Assembly: GCA_023415275.1 (NCBI GenBank)
Contig: JAEZLJ010000006.1
Coordinates: forward strand, 1-28,705
Reading direction: 5' to 3'
Source: Bacteroidota bacterium
Lineage (GTDB): Bacteria > Bacteroidota > Bacteroidia > Chitinophagales > Chitinophagaceae
DNA length: 28,705 bases
Positions 1-8,440 of this stretch are shown here, piece by piece (within the stretch, counting starts at the first letter, position 1; every line of letters starts with the position of its first letter). A program made the position numbers and the translations under genes. The notes under the pieces were generated by a model. It did not search any database. It had not been told where the DNA came from and saw only the letters and a program-made list of their open reading frames with translations.

Positions 1-621
1 GGAACAAAACAAATCTCATAGCTTTCACTTTTTTTTGGCCAGTTCAGGATAACCAAAATCATGAGCCATTTGCCTTATTTGGGTTTTCCTGTATCCGCCT
101 AAAGGCAATAATGTTCTACTTAAAAGGTCTTGCTGTAACCCCCATAAAACATAACTCTGATCCTTAGTCTCATCAATGCCCTTTGTTACCACGTATCGTC
201 CATTATCATGTTGATAAACAGAGGCATAATGGCCGGTAGCGATAAAATCGCATCCCAGCGCATCCGCACGTTTTAATAAGGCTCTCCATTTGATATGAGT
301 ATTGCAAAGCACACAGGGGTTCGGAGTCCTTCCAGCCAGGTACTCATCTACAAAGTTTTCTACTACAAAACTTCCAAACTCATCCCTGATATCCAATATA
401 TAATGTGGAAATCCATGTTGTACAGCAGCCATTCTTGCATCATTAAAACTATCAAGATTGCAGCACCCTGTTTCTTTTTTAGATCCGCCGCTGGCAGCAT
501 AATCCCATGTTTTCATAGTGATCCCTACCACCTCATAGCCTTCATTATGAAGCATTAATGCGGTCACGGTACTGTCAATTCCCCCGCTCATGGCTACCAA
601 TACTTTTCCTTTCCTGCTCAT
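1..621 (-). CDS. mnmA: tRNA-specific 2-thiouridylase MnmA, 5' part, frameshifted and cut by window edge
   Basis: MnmA makes the 2-thio modification of U34 in tRNA for Lys, Glu and Gln, using ATP and a persulfide sulfur relay. The start at 621 is followed by the PP-loop SGGIDST (residues 12-18) and the catalytic NPCVLCN site with nucleophile Cys103, then the ATGHYA motif, all typical of the family. Reading stops at a TGA at 25-27 after only 198 residues; the family is about 360 long. The break lies just after a run of eight A on the coding strand (29-36). With seven A the frame would continue as AKKSESYEICFV, which is the conserved region holding the second catalytic Cys. The gene is therefore disrupted by a single +1 slip (true mutation, sequencing error or slippage site) and continues past the left edge. 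Family assignment is secure; functional status is open. Confidence 0.93.
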
Positions 622-808
622 ATTAATTCATTGTTGCCTTCTTTAGGGCTAAACAAGCGGCAAAGATAAGAAGAGTAAAGCTGACCAAGCTTTACAGCCA
701 TGTTAAGGTTAAAACTGTCTGGTGAAACCCTGTTTTAATCTTTAAATCAACTCATCATTAATGTTTCAGAAACGGGAATAGAGATACCTGGTAGGCCCGG
801 TTTATCGC

Positions 809-874
809 TGACCACTGTCACCAAAGCTCACAATGCAGATCATATGAATGAATGGTGTAGAGGAAGTAGATTGA
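809..874 (+). promoter_or_regulatory. Tandem-operator promoter of the USP1 operon
   Basis: A good operator TGACCACTGTCA lies at 809-820. A half-matching second copy, CAATGCAGATCA, lies at 831-842, exactly 22 bp on; only its right half, ATCA, fits. A weak -7 candidate TAGATTGA lies at 867-874, 34 bp past the second centre. The USP1 ATG is at 889. One operator is strong and the rest is supported mainly by spacing shared with other promoters in the window. Confidence 0.6.
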
Positions 875-888
875 GATAAATCTCTTTT

Positions 889-1728
889 ATGGAAAAGATC
901 TTATTAGTTATAAATGCGCACAAGCCAGAAGTGCAGGATATCCGGTTTGCCTGTGCAATTGCTAAAGATGCGGGGTCAAAGCTTACAGGGGTATTTGTTG
1001 AAAATGTTTATTTTGAATATATCCCTTCTTCCATTGAACCTCAAAAGGGAGTTTATACTTACACTAATACCGTTACATACCAGGAAAGAAAGGATCTGAT
1101 TACAGATACCGAGCTTTGTATAAGAATATTCAGGGAACAATGTGAGAAATATAAGGTAAGGCATGAGGTGTACCAGGATAAAGGAGAGCCTATACAGGAA
1201 ATAATCTTTGAAAGCCGTTTCTCCGATTTGCTTATCATAGATCCCGCTCTAAACTTCCAGGATGGAGTTGAAAACATCCCCTCACATTTTACAAAAGAAA
1301 TCCTGATGCATGCGGAATGCCCGGTTCTCCTTACTCCGGGACAATTTGGAGAGGTCAAGGAAATAGTATGTTGTTATGACGGAACTGCATCTTCTGTGTA
1401 TGCTATCAAGCAGTTTGCCTACCTGTTTCCATTTTATAAAAATGTAATGGTTACCATTTTGGAGGTTGAACATAGAGATGAGGAAGAGTCAAATGAAGCA
1501 TCAAGGAAACTTATTGATTTGGTTCGTTGCCATTTTTCATCTGTAGAATCAAGGCAAATGAAAGGCGACCCAGGAGAAGAATTATTCAAGTACTTTTTTA
1601 AAAAAACAGAGAATATAGTAGTCATGGGAGCCTATGGCAGAGGCATGCTTTCCAGCTTGTTTAAAAAAAGTAAGGCAGAGTTGCTGATACGAATGGTAAA
1701 TCTGCCCCTTTTCATTACTCATGTTTAA
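889..1728 (+). CDS. Universal stress protein, tandem two-domain (USP1)
   Basis: At 279 residues this is a fusion of two UspA folds, about residues 1-150 and 155-279. The first begins with the typical strand EKILLVINAH; the second begins around EIVCCYDGTASSVYAIKQFA. The C-terminal nucleotide-binding loop reads GAYGRG followed by SLFKKSKAELL, close to the G-x2-G-x9-G-S/T pattern of ATP-binding USPs but with Lys in place of the last Gly. USPs are cytoplasmic proteins induced by starvation, hypoxia or respiratory block; the exact role is usually unknown. It is the first gene of an apparent operon: the next USP starts 9 bases after its stop. A TGA-N6-TCA operator lies about 75 bp upstream of the ATG. 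Family sure, specific function unknown. Confidence 0.92.
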   Translation: MEKILLVINAHKPEVQDIRFACAIAKDAGSKLTGVFVENVYFEYIPSSIEPQKGVYTYTNTVTYQERKDLITDTELCIRIFREQCEKYKVRHEVYQDKGEPIQEIIFESRFSDLLIIDPALNFQDGVENIPSHFTKEILMHAECPVLLTPGQFGEVKEIVCCYDGTASSVYAIKQFAYLFPFYKNVMVTILEVEHRDEEESNEASRKLIDLVRCHFSSVESRQMKGDPGEELFKYFFKKTENIVVMGAYGRGMLSSLFKKSKAELLIRMVNLPLFITHV

Positions 1729-1737
1729 TTATTTATC

Positions 1738-2577
1738 ATGAAAAAGATAATTGCAGCTTTTGATGGATTAAGTTATTCTGAGGGTACTAAAGACTATTCC
1801 ATATTTATGGCTAAACATATGAATGCACACCTGGTAGGCGTTTTTTTGGATGATGTTACCAGGCATAGTTACAGTGTGGCTGAGATTACTAAATATGCGG
1901 GCTCGTTTGACGAACATTTGGAAGTATTGAATCTAAAGGATAACCAGGCCAGGGACCAGGCAGTCGATAACTTTAGAAAAGATTGTCAGCAGGCTGGAAT
2001 TAATTATTCCATACATCGTGATAAGAATGTGGCTTTGCAAGATCTTTTACACGAATCTATTTATGCTGACTTATTGGTGGTAGACAGTAAGGAAACCTTA
2101 ACCAGGTTTGAAGAAATACCACCCACAAGATTTATTAGGGATCTTCTTACAGATGTACAATGCCCGGTACTTGTAGTGCCAAATAGTTATAAACCTGTTG
2201 AAAATATAGTATTCCTTTATGATGGGGAGCCATCTTCTGTCCATGCAGTTAAAATGTTCAGCTATCTGATGCCCGGTTTTAAAAATTTCGATATAGAATT
2301 TCTATGTGCCAAGGGCGAGGATGAATCTTTGCATTTGCCAGATAATAAGTTAATGAAGGAGTTTATGAAGCGTCACTATCCTAATGCTGAATATGTGGTG
2401 ATCAAGGGTTTTATTGAAGATAAAATAGTTAGCTACCTGGCCCATCAAAAAAGAGAATCTCTTATTGTGCTGGGTGCCTATCGCAGAAGCCGCATGTCAA
2501 GACTATTCAGGCAAAGCATGGCCGATGTATTAATGAATCATTTAAAACTGCCTCTTTTTATTGCACATAATAAATAG
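1738..2577 (+). CDS. Universal stress protein, tandem two-domain (USP2)
   Basis: A 279-residue double-UspA protein similar to its upstream neighbour, starting MKKIIAAFDGLSYSEGTKDY. The first domain covers about residues 1-150; the second starts near ENIVFLYDGEPSSVHAVKMF. The final loop reads GAYRRSRMSRLFRQS, so the second Gly of the G-x2-G motif is Arg and ATP binding is doubtful. It ends with PLFIAH, shared with the other USPs here. Only 9 bases separate it from USP1 and 6 bases from the next gene, so all three are probably one transcript driven by the promoter before USP1. It is probably an old duplicate that has diverged in ligand use. What it binds cannot be told from sequence. Confidence 0.92.
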   Translation: MKKIIAAFDGLSYSEGTKDYSIFMAKHMNAHLVGVFLDDVTRHSYSVAEITKYAGSFDEHLEVLNLKDNQARDQAVDNFRKDCQQAGINYSIHRDKNVALQDLLHESIYADLLVVDSKETLTRFEEIPPTRFIRDLLTDVQCPVLVVPNSYKPVENIVFLYDGEPSSVHAVKMFSYLMPGFKNFDIEFLCAKGEDESLHLPDNKLMKEFMKRHYPNAEYVVIKGFIEDKIVSYLAHQKRESLIVLGAYRRSRMSRLFRQSMADVLMNHLKLPLFIAHNK

Positions 2578-2583
2578 CATGCA

Positions 2584-2874
2584 ATGTTACTTGAAATTGA
2601 TGATGGCAAAACGATTGGTGACCTGCAGGAAAATTTTAATGAAAGCTTTCCCTATTTAAAAATACAGTTCTATGATCGGAAATACAGGGGAATAAAAGAG
2701 TTGCTTTTGCTATTTCCTTTGATGCCTGATTTGCTTGTGGGCTCAATACGCAAAAAACATGATCCGGGCATTTATACTATTAAATCATGGTATAAGGTGG
2801 GTAAAGTGGAAGATGACCTTTGGGAAATATTTGGCCTGAATGCCCGGGTGTTGTACAACCAAGCTAATAAATAG
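2584..2874 (+). CDS. Orphan 96-residue protein, paralogue of the protein at 22146
   Basis: I do not recognise this family. The protein is short, soluble-looking and mixed alpha/beta, with no signal peptide or membrane segment. Its N-terminus (LEI-x-DGKTIGDLQENFNESF) followed by PYLKIQFYD closely parallels the 135-residue protein encoded at 22146-22553: both share LEI, a D-[LI]-Q-x2-F stretch, YPYLKI or FPYLKI then F/Y-D, an R-K-K-H segment, and K-[TV]-G-x-[IV]-E-x-x-[LM] followed by FGL. It lacks the C-terminal W-x-E-T and D-E-Q-N segment of the longer paralogue. It sits 6 bases after USP2 and is probably co-transcribed with the USP pair. The ATG at 2584 follows directly. Its role is unknown; the company suggests the same stress response. 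Confidence 0.75.
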   Translation: MLLEIDDGKTIGDLQENFNESFPYLKIQFYDRKYRGIKELLLLFPLMPDLLVGSIRKKHDPGIYTIKSWYKVGKVEDDLWEIFGLNARVLYNQANK

Positions 2875-3033
2875 ACCTTTGCAAAGTATTCAGATACACT
2901 GGCATCGTATACAATCCTTATAAAATAAATAACGGTTAACCAATAACTCATATCTGTGTAAAGGAAACATTCAAATGCTTAAGGAATATAGTTGTTTTTA
3001 TGGTATTTGTAATAGCAATCGCTTTGATAGTTT

Positions 3034-3813
3034 ATGGGCAACCATAGGAAAAAAATAAAAAAACTTTATGAAAGAGTAGTCAAAAGGTTTGACAAAGATG
3101 AGGTACACGATTTTCGTGTGGAGGTAAAAAAGATGCGGGCACTGTTACGGATGTTATTTCATAATCAAAAGGGTAAAAAATATAAAGTTCCCAAACAGGT
3201 CAAAGGTCTTTACAAATGCACTGGACAAATCAGAAATCTTCAATTACAGGAAGAAAAGATCATTCAATTTACTTTCAAGGACAATGCCTGGCCTGCAGAG
3301 TATATTGCATTTCTGAGGTCAAAACAACAGTCATGGATTTTAAAAGCTGGGAAATACCGTGGTAAAAAACCAATTAATCGAACTGAAGAAAGCAATATTA
3401 AGAAAGGAATGAAAAGACTGGATAGGAAAAAAGTATCATCATATGTATTAAACCAGCATGGCTTATTGCAAAATTTAATATTGCTGGAGCATTTTGAAGA
3501 TAGCGATCTCCACCAACTTAGAAAGCATCTCAAGGACATTCTTTACAACTGGAAGTTCATTAAATTATTTTTCATTCCTCTATTGCCTCATTTCCTTGAT
3601 AAAAAGAGAAAGATCAATGCATTCACCATTATGTTAGGTGAGTTCCAGGATACATGCATGGAAATAAAATTACTCAATGGGGCCTTTTATCCCTTTTCAG
3701 AAAATAATGAAAAGTCCGTACTATTTAACATTCAAAAGGAACTTGAACTGCATAAGATATTTCTTGAGAAGCGTATTATCAATATAATGGCTCCATCTAT
3801 TGTACCTGTTTAG
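3034..3813 (+). CDS. CHAD domain protein
   Basis: A 259-residue, strongly basic, helix-rich protein. The N-terminal segment HDFRVEVKKMRALLRML is the hallmark of CHAD domains, which have conserved His and many Lys/Arg lining a groove. Around residues 160-170 a second repeat half has HQLRKHLKDILYNWKF. CHAD domains bind inorganic polyphosphate and often occur near polyphosphate or stress genes. No CYTH (triphosphatase) domain is fused here, so a binding or targeting role is more likely than catalysis. The 160-base gap upstream contains no TGA-N6-TCA operator that I can see, so it may be read through from the USP operon or use its own unmarked promoter. Family assignment good; physiological role inferred only. 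Confidence 0.85.
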   Translation: MGNHRKKIKKLYERVVKRFDKDEVHDFRVEVKKMRALLRMLFHNQKGKKYKVPKQVKGLYKCTGQIRNLQLQEEKIIQFTFKDNAWPAEYIAFLRSKQQSWILKAGKYRGKKPINRTEESNIKKGMKRLDRKKVSSYVLNQHGLLQNLILLEHFEDSDLHQLRKHLKDILYNWKFIKLFFIPLLPHFLDKKRKINAFTIMLGEFQDTCMEIKLLNGAFYPFSENNEKSVLFNIQKELELHKIFLEKRIINIMAPSIVPV

Positions 3814-3846
3814 GAAAGTTAATGACGACATCACTGGCTGGTAATA

Positions 3847-3893
3847 AAATGATTGCTATAATTTTATAATCATTTAAGCCTGGTTGTTTTTTG
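3847..3893 (+). promoter_or_regulatory. Weak candidate promoter/inverted repeat before ATPase-A
   Basis: AAATGATT (3847-3854) and AATCATTT (3868-3875) form a perfect 8-bp inverted repeat. Within it TGATTGCTATAA (3850-3861) matches the local operator in 11 of its informative-plus-spacer positions, with one half-site mismatch (ATAA for ATCA). GTTTTTTG (3886-3893) lies 34 bp on as a possible -7 element. No proper second operator is present, so membership in the regulon is doubtful. Confidence 0.3.
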
Positions 3894-3908
3894 TAATCTC
3901 CTTCCAAA

Positions 3909-6488
3909 ATGAACTGGCATAATACAGAGTCCTATAAAGTTTTAGAGAAAACCAACTCTTCTGAGAAAGGACTTACATTTTCAATGGCTGAACAGCGCCT
4001 TCGTCAGTTTGGTTTGAACGTTCTGGAAGAAAATGAAAAGAGATCAATCTGGAGCATGTTTGTTAACCAGTTCAAGGATCTCATGATCCTGATTTTGATA
4101 TTCGCAGCAATCATTTCAGGTATTATAGGAGATAAAGCTGATACTATTATCATTCTTGTTATAGTTATTTTGAATGCCATTGTTGGATTTCTGCAGGAAT
4201 ACAAGGCTGAAAAGGCTATGGATGCCTTAAAGAAAATGGTTACCGCGCAAGCTACTGTGCTTCGCGATGGAGAAACATATATAGTACCGGCAGAAAATGT
4301 GGTTTTAGGCGATATTGTTCTGTTGGAAGCTGGGAACACCATACCAGCTGATATGCGGTTATTAGAAGCTTATGCTCTAAGGGTAATAGAATCTTCCCTG
4401 ACTGGTGAATCAATACCTGTTGATAAAACAATTCAACCTATTGATGGCCATGATATTCCTTTAGGGGACAGAAGTAATATGGTCTATAAAGGAACACAGG
4501 TTGCAAATGGTCGTGGGAAGGCAGTGGTGGTAGCAACTGGAATGAACACGGAAATAGGACAAATAGCGAGGATGTTGAAGGGGAAGGAGCCAGTTACTCC
4601 TTTACAAATCCGTATGACTGATTTTAGTAAAAAACTTTCCTACCTCATCCTTTTGATCTGTATTATTTTATTTATTGTTGGATTGTTACGAGGTGAAGAT
4701 CCTGTAAGAATGCTACTGGTTTCCATTTCCCTGGCAGTGGCTGCTATACCCGAGGCTTTACCGGCATTGATCACAATTGCTTTAGCGCGGGGTGCAAAAA
4801 GACTTGTGCATAATAATGTATTGATAAGAAAATTGACGGCCGTAGAATCATTAGGGTCTGTTACTTACATATGCACAGATAAAACAGGAACCCTGACCCA
4901 GAATAGCATGTCGGTTGTTGAATTGAAATCCTATTCAAATGTTCATATTAATAATCAGGACTTTTCTTTGCTCGATACGCTCATCTCCTTAAATCACGAT
5001 GTAAAAAAGATAAAAAATGGGAGTTTGACTGGGGACCCTACAGAAATGGCCCTGGTTAGATATTTTCAAGAGAAGTATGATAACGATTGTTATAAAAGTA
5101 TTCAACACGCATTTCAAAGAGTGGCAGAAATTCCTTTCGACTCGGTAAGGAAATGTATGACCACCATTCACCTGAATGACAACCGGTATTTGTTAATTTC
5201 AAAAGGTGCGGTGGAAGCCATTTCTCAAAAATTGGAAAATAGTTATAAAAGTCAGGAATATTTATCTGATGCTAATGAAATGGCTGCAAATGGTATGCGT
5301 GTTTTGGCTTATGCCTTCCGGATCATTGATTCACTTCCTGAGCAGCCAGTAGATTTGTCCATTGAAAGGGATCTTACTATGGCTGGTATTGTAGGATTGA
5401 TTGATCCGCCTAGAAAAGAAATACCGAAAGCCATTAAGGAATGCATAAATGCAGGTATAAAACCTGTAATGATCACAGGCGATCATAAAGAAACGGCTGC
5501 AGCCATTGCAAAAAACATCGGAATACTTACTGGACATGCATTGATAATGACAGGAGAAGAGTTGTCAAAGCTGAGTAAGGAGGAGTTTGAGAAAAAAGTG
5601 GAAAATGTAAGCGTATACGCAAGGGTTTCTCCTGAACAGAAATTAGATATTGTAAAGGCTCTTCAACACCAATCGCATTTTGTAGCAATGACAGGAGATG
5701 GTGTGAATGATGCCCCTTCTTTGAAAAAGGCAAATATCGGGATTGCAATGGGTATCACGGGTACGGATGTAAGCAAGGAAGCAGCCCATATGATATTACT
5801 TGATGACAATTTTGCATCCATAGTTAAAGCTGTGAAAGAAGGACGAAGGATCTATGATAATATACGCAAATTCGTCAAGTATATTCTTACATGCAATGGT
5901 GCAGAAATAGGAACCATTTTTCTTGCACCTCTTATAGACTTACCTATACCATTATTGCCCATACATATCTTGTGGATTAACCTGGTTACAGATGGATTGC
6001 CAGGGCTTGCACTCTCATCTGAAAAGGCTGAAAAAAATATAATGCAAAGGGCGCCCAGGCCGGCTAATGAAAGTTTATTTGCTGAAGGTATAGGCCGGCA
6101 CATTATCTGGGTGGGGTTATTAATGGCTTTTATCACGCTGGGCATACAGGGTTGGGCCATTAATAATGGAGTGGTACATTGGCAAACCATGGTGTTTACT
6201 GTTCTTTCCCTATCACAATTGTCGCATGTTTTTGCTATCAGGAGCGATGAGGAATTTATATATAACCAAGGCTTGTTTTCAAATAAAATATTAGCATGGG
6301 TGCTTGGGCTAACTTTTATTTTACAAATGGTTGTAATTTATTTGCCCGCTGCAAATGAGATCTTTAAAACTCAACCACTTTCTTTAAAGGAATTACTAAT
6401 TTGCTTACTTGGTGCTGCAATAGTATTTCATGCTGTAGAAGCTGAAAAATGGTTTAAGCTTAGAACCCGCAGGCATGGTAAATGCTGA
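3909..6488 (+). CDS. Ca2+-type cation-transporting P-type ATPase (ATPase-A)
   Basis: An 859-residue P-type ATPase, full length for the type II family. In order: N-terminal cation-ATPase domain, membrane helices 1-2, actuator domain with SLTGESIPVDK, helix 4 with PEALP, phosphorylation site DKTGTLT (Asp324), nucleotide domain with KGAVEA, hinge TGDGVNDAP, then helices 5-10. Helix 5 has NGAEIGTIF and helix 6 has WINLVTDGLPGLAL. These supply the N, E and N-x2-T-D residues that bind Ca2+ in SERCA-type pumps, so calcium export from the cytoplasm driven by ATP is the best call; other divalent ions are possible. It lies between the CHAD and Hsp20 genes on the same strand. Start ATG at 3909 sits just after a pyrimidine-rich stretch with no clear ribosome site. 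Confidence 0.93.
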   Translation: MNWHNTESYKVLEKTNSSEKGLTFSMAEQRLRQFGLNVLEENEKRSIWSMFVNQFKDLMILILIFAAIISGIIGDKADTIIILVIVILNAIVGFLQEYKAEKAMDALKKMVTAQATVLRDGETYIVPAENVVLGDIVLLEAGNTIPADMRLLEAYALRVIESSLTGESIPVDKTIQPIDGHDIPLGDRSNMVYKGTQVANGRGKAVVVATGMNTEIGQIARMLKGKEPVTPLQIRMTDFSKKLSYLILLICIILFIVGLLRGEDPVRMLLVSISLAVAAIPEALPALITIALARGAKRLVHNNVLIRKLTAVESLGSVTYICTDKTGTLTQNSMSVVELKSYSNVHINNQDFSLLDTLISLNHDVKKIKNGSLTGDPTEMALVRYFQEKYDNDCYKSIQHAFQRVAEIPFDSVRKCMTTIHLNDNRYLLISKGAVEAISQKLENSYKSQEYLSDANEMAANGMRVLAYAFRIIDSLPEQPVDLSIERDLTMAGIVGLIDPPRKEIPKAIKECINAGIKPVMITGDHKETAAAIAKNIGILTGHALIMTGEELSKLSKEEFEKKVENVSVYARVSPEQKLDIVKALQHQSHFVAMTGDGVNDAPSLKKANIGIAMGITGTDVSKEAAHMILLDDNFASIVKAVKEGRRIYDNIRKFVKYILTCNGAEIGTIFLAPLIDLPIPLLPIHILWINLVTDGLPGLALSSEKAEKNIMQRAPRPANESLFAEGIGRHIIWVGLLMAFITLGIQGWAINNGVVHWQTMVFTVLSLSQLSHVFAIRSDEEFIYNQGLFSNKILAWVLGLTFILQMVVIYLPAANEIFKTQPLSLKELLICLLGAAIVFHAVEAEKWFKLRTRRHGKC

Positions 6489-6510
6489 AGTGTTTTTTAT
6501 CCGAATTCAC

Positions 6511-6575
6511 TGACCACACTCATAAAAATCGCTGACCAGCGTCTTTGAAAAAGCTATGGCGCCCTTCTACATTTG
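6511..6575 (+). promoter_or_regulatory. Tandem-operator promoter of Hsp20-A
   Basis: Operator 1 TGACCACACTCA (6511-6522) and operator 2 TGACCAGCGTCT (6533-6544) have centres 22 bp apart. A perfect Bacteroidota -7 element, TACATTTG (6568-6575), is centred 33 bp past operator 2. The ATG at 6615 leaves a leader of about 30 bases. This is one of the clearest examples of the 65-bp module. Confidence 0.8.
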
Positions 6576-6614
6576 GTGAGTAATTAATCATTTTCTAACC
6601 TTAAAATTATCAAT

Positions 6615-7058
6615 ATGTCAAGCAGAGCCTTAACCAGATTGAGCATGACACCTTCCATTTTTGATGATTTCTTCAGACCATGGAATGAGTGGTTTGATAA
6701 TAACGAATATGCTAATAAAATGATGACCATTCCTGCTGTTAACATCAACGAGAAAAAAGATCACTACGAACTTTCATTAGCAGCTCCAGGCCTTAAAAAG
6801 GAAGACTTTAAGATCAATGTAGAAGGGAATATGTTAACCATTAGTTCAGAAAAAGAGGAAAGGAAAGAAGAGAAGGATGAAATGGTTACACGTAAGGAAT
6901 ATAGTTATACAAATTTTTCAAGAAGCTTCACCCTTCCTGAGGATGTAAAGCAGGAAGCCATAGATGCCAGATATGAGAACGGCGTCCTTGTCCTGGCTCT
7001 TCCGAGAAAGGAGGATTCCAAAAAACTGACAGCAACAAAAAAAATTGCTGTTCATTGA
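6615..7058 (+). CDS. Hsp20/alpha-crystallin small heat shock protein (Hsp20-A)
   Basis: A 147-residue small heat shock protein, normal length. The N-terminal arm (about 1-40) has FDDFFRPWNEWF. The alpha-crystallin domain (about 38-135) runs from PAVNINEKKDHYELSLAAPGL through FSRSFTLPEDV to the signature ENGVLVLALPRKE. The C-terminal tail ends KKIAVH. These ATP-independent chaperones hold unfolding proteins as oligomers in the cytoplasm. It is followed by a strong hairpin terminator (7098-7129) and preceded by a clear two-operator promoter with a perfect -7 box. A second, more divergent Hsp20 sits at 15821. Homologous proteins are prominent in dormancy regulons such as DosR (HspX). Confidence 0.95.
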   Translation: MSSRALTRLSMTPSIFDDFFRPWNEWFDNNEYANKMMTIPAVNINEKKDHYELSLAAPGLKKEDFKINVEGNMLTISSEKEERKEEKDEMVTRKEYSYTNFSRSFTLPEDVKQEAIDARYENGVLVLALPRKEDSKKLTATKKIAVH

Positions 7059-7097
7059 TGTAGCCATCTACCGTATGGCTGACAACCCTACAGAAAC

Positions 7098-7129
7098 GCC
7101 CTGTCGCCCTACCCGGCAGGGCTTTTTTT
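7098..7129 (+). terminator. Intrinsic terminator after Hsp20-A
   Basis: GCCCTGTCG (7098-7106) pairs with CGGCAGGGC (7114-7122) around a 7-base loop, with one G-T wobble, followed by seven T. It lies between hsp20 and the M50 protease gene, which starts only 18 bases later, so the protease depends on read-through or a promoter I cannot see. Confidence 0.85.
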
Positions 7130-7147
7130 CATTTTAAATCTTTTTTT

Positions 7148-8269
7148 ATGACAAGCTCTTTGAAATTATTTAAAATAAAAGGGGTATCCATTTCTTTTCA
7201 CTTTACTTTTTTGTTTTTGATTGGTTGGGCAATTATTATGAATATATATGCTGGACTTAGAATAGTTCAATTATTTTGGTCATTTCTTTTCCTGGTGGCC
7301 ATATTTATAAGTTTGATTTTACACGAAATAGGCCATGCCATTGTTGCCGGACAATTTAATATTAATGCTAAACAGATCCGGTTATACCCCTTTGGCGGTA
7401 TGGCTAGCATAGATAAGTTGCCAGAAAATTCCTGGCAGGAATTAGCCATCAGTGCCGCAGGCCCGTTTGTTAATGTACTGTTGGGGTCAATATTTATTCT
7501 GTATTCTGGTTTTTCTTTTTCATTTAATGAGATTCGGGCCTATAATGGAGTTATCAATGCTTCAAACTTCATTTATAGTCTTGGTGTGGTCAACCTGGCT
7601 ATCAGTATTATCAATCTTATCCCGGCATTTCCATTAGATGGCGGAAGGATATTCCGGGCCTTGCTTGGATTTAAATTTAATTATATCAGGGCAACCTCTA
7701 TTGTAGGGCATGCAGGAAGAGCTATAGCTTTCTTTTTAATAATAGCAGGGCTTTTTAATTATAATTTTCTTTTGTCGTTATTAGGTATTTTTATTCTTGC
7801 ATTTGCCTCTGATGAAATGTCTTATTTTAATATTAACAAGCTTGTAAAAGATATTTATGTCAGGGATGCTGTAACATACGATTATAATAATTTGGCGGCA
7901 ACGATGACCGTTAATACGGCTGCTAATATTCTTGCTCAAAATCATAGCCATTATTTTATTGTTATGGACGGAAGTTCGCCAGTAGGTATCGTAAATCGAA
8001 TGGAGATCATTAAAGCCGTGGCAGATATGAAATATAATGATACTGTTAGTAGTTTAATGAAAGAAAATACCTCGACATTTGATGCCTCTCTCCCAGTGTC
8101 TCAGGTAATTGAAGATCTTTCCAGGCATGAGTATAAGATCTTCCCGGTGTTGGATAATGGACGATTTATAGGAGTTATAAGCTTCCAAAATATTATTGAA
8201 CAACTCATTTTACAAAAATCAAGGAAAGGCGATTATCAAAAGGCGAGATCTCTTGCTGAGTTGGTGTAA
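7148..8269 (+). CDS. Site-2-type M50 metalloprotease with CBS pair
   Basis: A 373-residue integral membrane zinc protease. Helices fill about residues 15-230. The zinc site HEIGH (His59, Glu60, His63) lies in the second helical region and the third ligand motif DGGR (Asp164) follows NLIPAFPL; both are diagnostic of site-2 proteases of the SpoIVFB/Rip3-like class. Residues about 240-360 form a Bateman module of two CBS domains (YFIVMDGSSPVGIVNRMEI; FPVLDNGRFIGVISFQNI), which in this family senses adenine nucleotides and gates proteolysis. Substrates are probably anti-sigma or other membrane proteins, unknown here. A homologous M50-CBS protein, Rv2625c, belongs to the mycobacterial DosR regulon. 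It lies just after the Hsp20-A terminator. Confidence 0.93.
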   Translation: MTSSLKLFKIKGVSISFHFTFLFLIGWAIIMNIYAGLRIVQLFWSFLFLVAIFISLILHEIGHAIVAGQFNINAKQIRLYPFGGMASIDKLPENSWQELAISAAGPFVNVLLGSIFILYSGFSFSFNEIRAYNGVINASNFIYSLGVVNLAISIINLIPAFPLDGGRIFRALLGFKFNYIRATSIVGHAGRAIAFFLIIAGLFNYNFLLSLLGIFILAFASDEMSYFNINKLVKDIYVRDAVTYDYNNLAATMTVNTAANILAQNHSHYFIVMDGSSPVGIVNRMEIIKAVADMKYNDTVSSLMKENTSTFDASLPVSQVIEDLSRHEYKIFPVLDNGRFIGVISFQNIIEQLILQKSRKGDYQKARSLAELV

Positions 8270-8440
8270 TGTATTTATACCTCCATATGCCTATAAGTAT
8301 CAATTGTGTATGATTGTGAAAAAATCTGCACTTAGCTATTGATAAAACAATATTGGGATATTTTATACTTAGAGTGGATGGTCCGAATAAAAAATGTGTG
8401 AAATATAGTTGTGAATGAAATATACCTAAAAACGGAACAG

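Noticed and set aside
3823..3833. TGACGACATCA before ATPase-A as an operator
   Set aside because: Spacing between half-sites is five, not six, and no partner lies 22 bp away.
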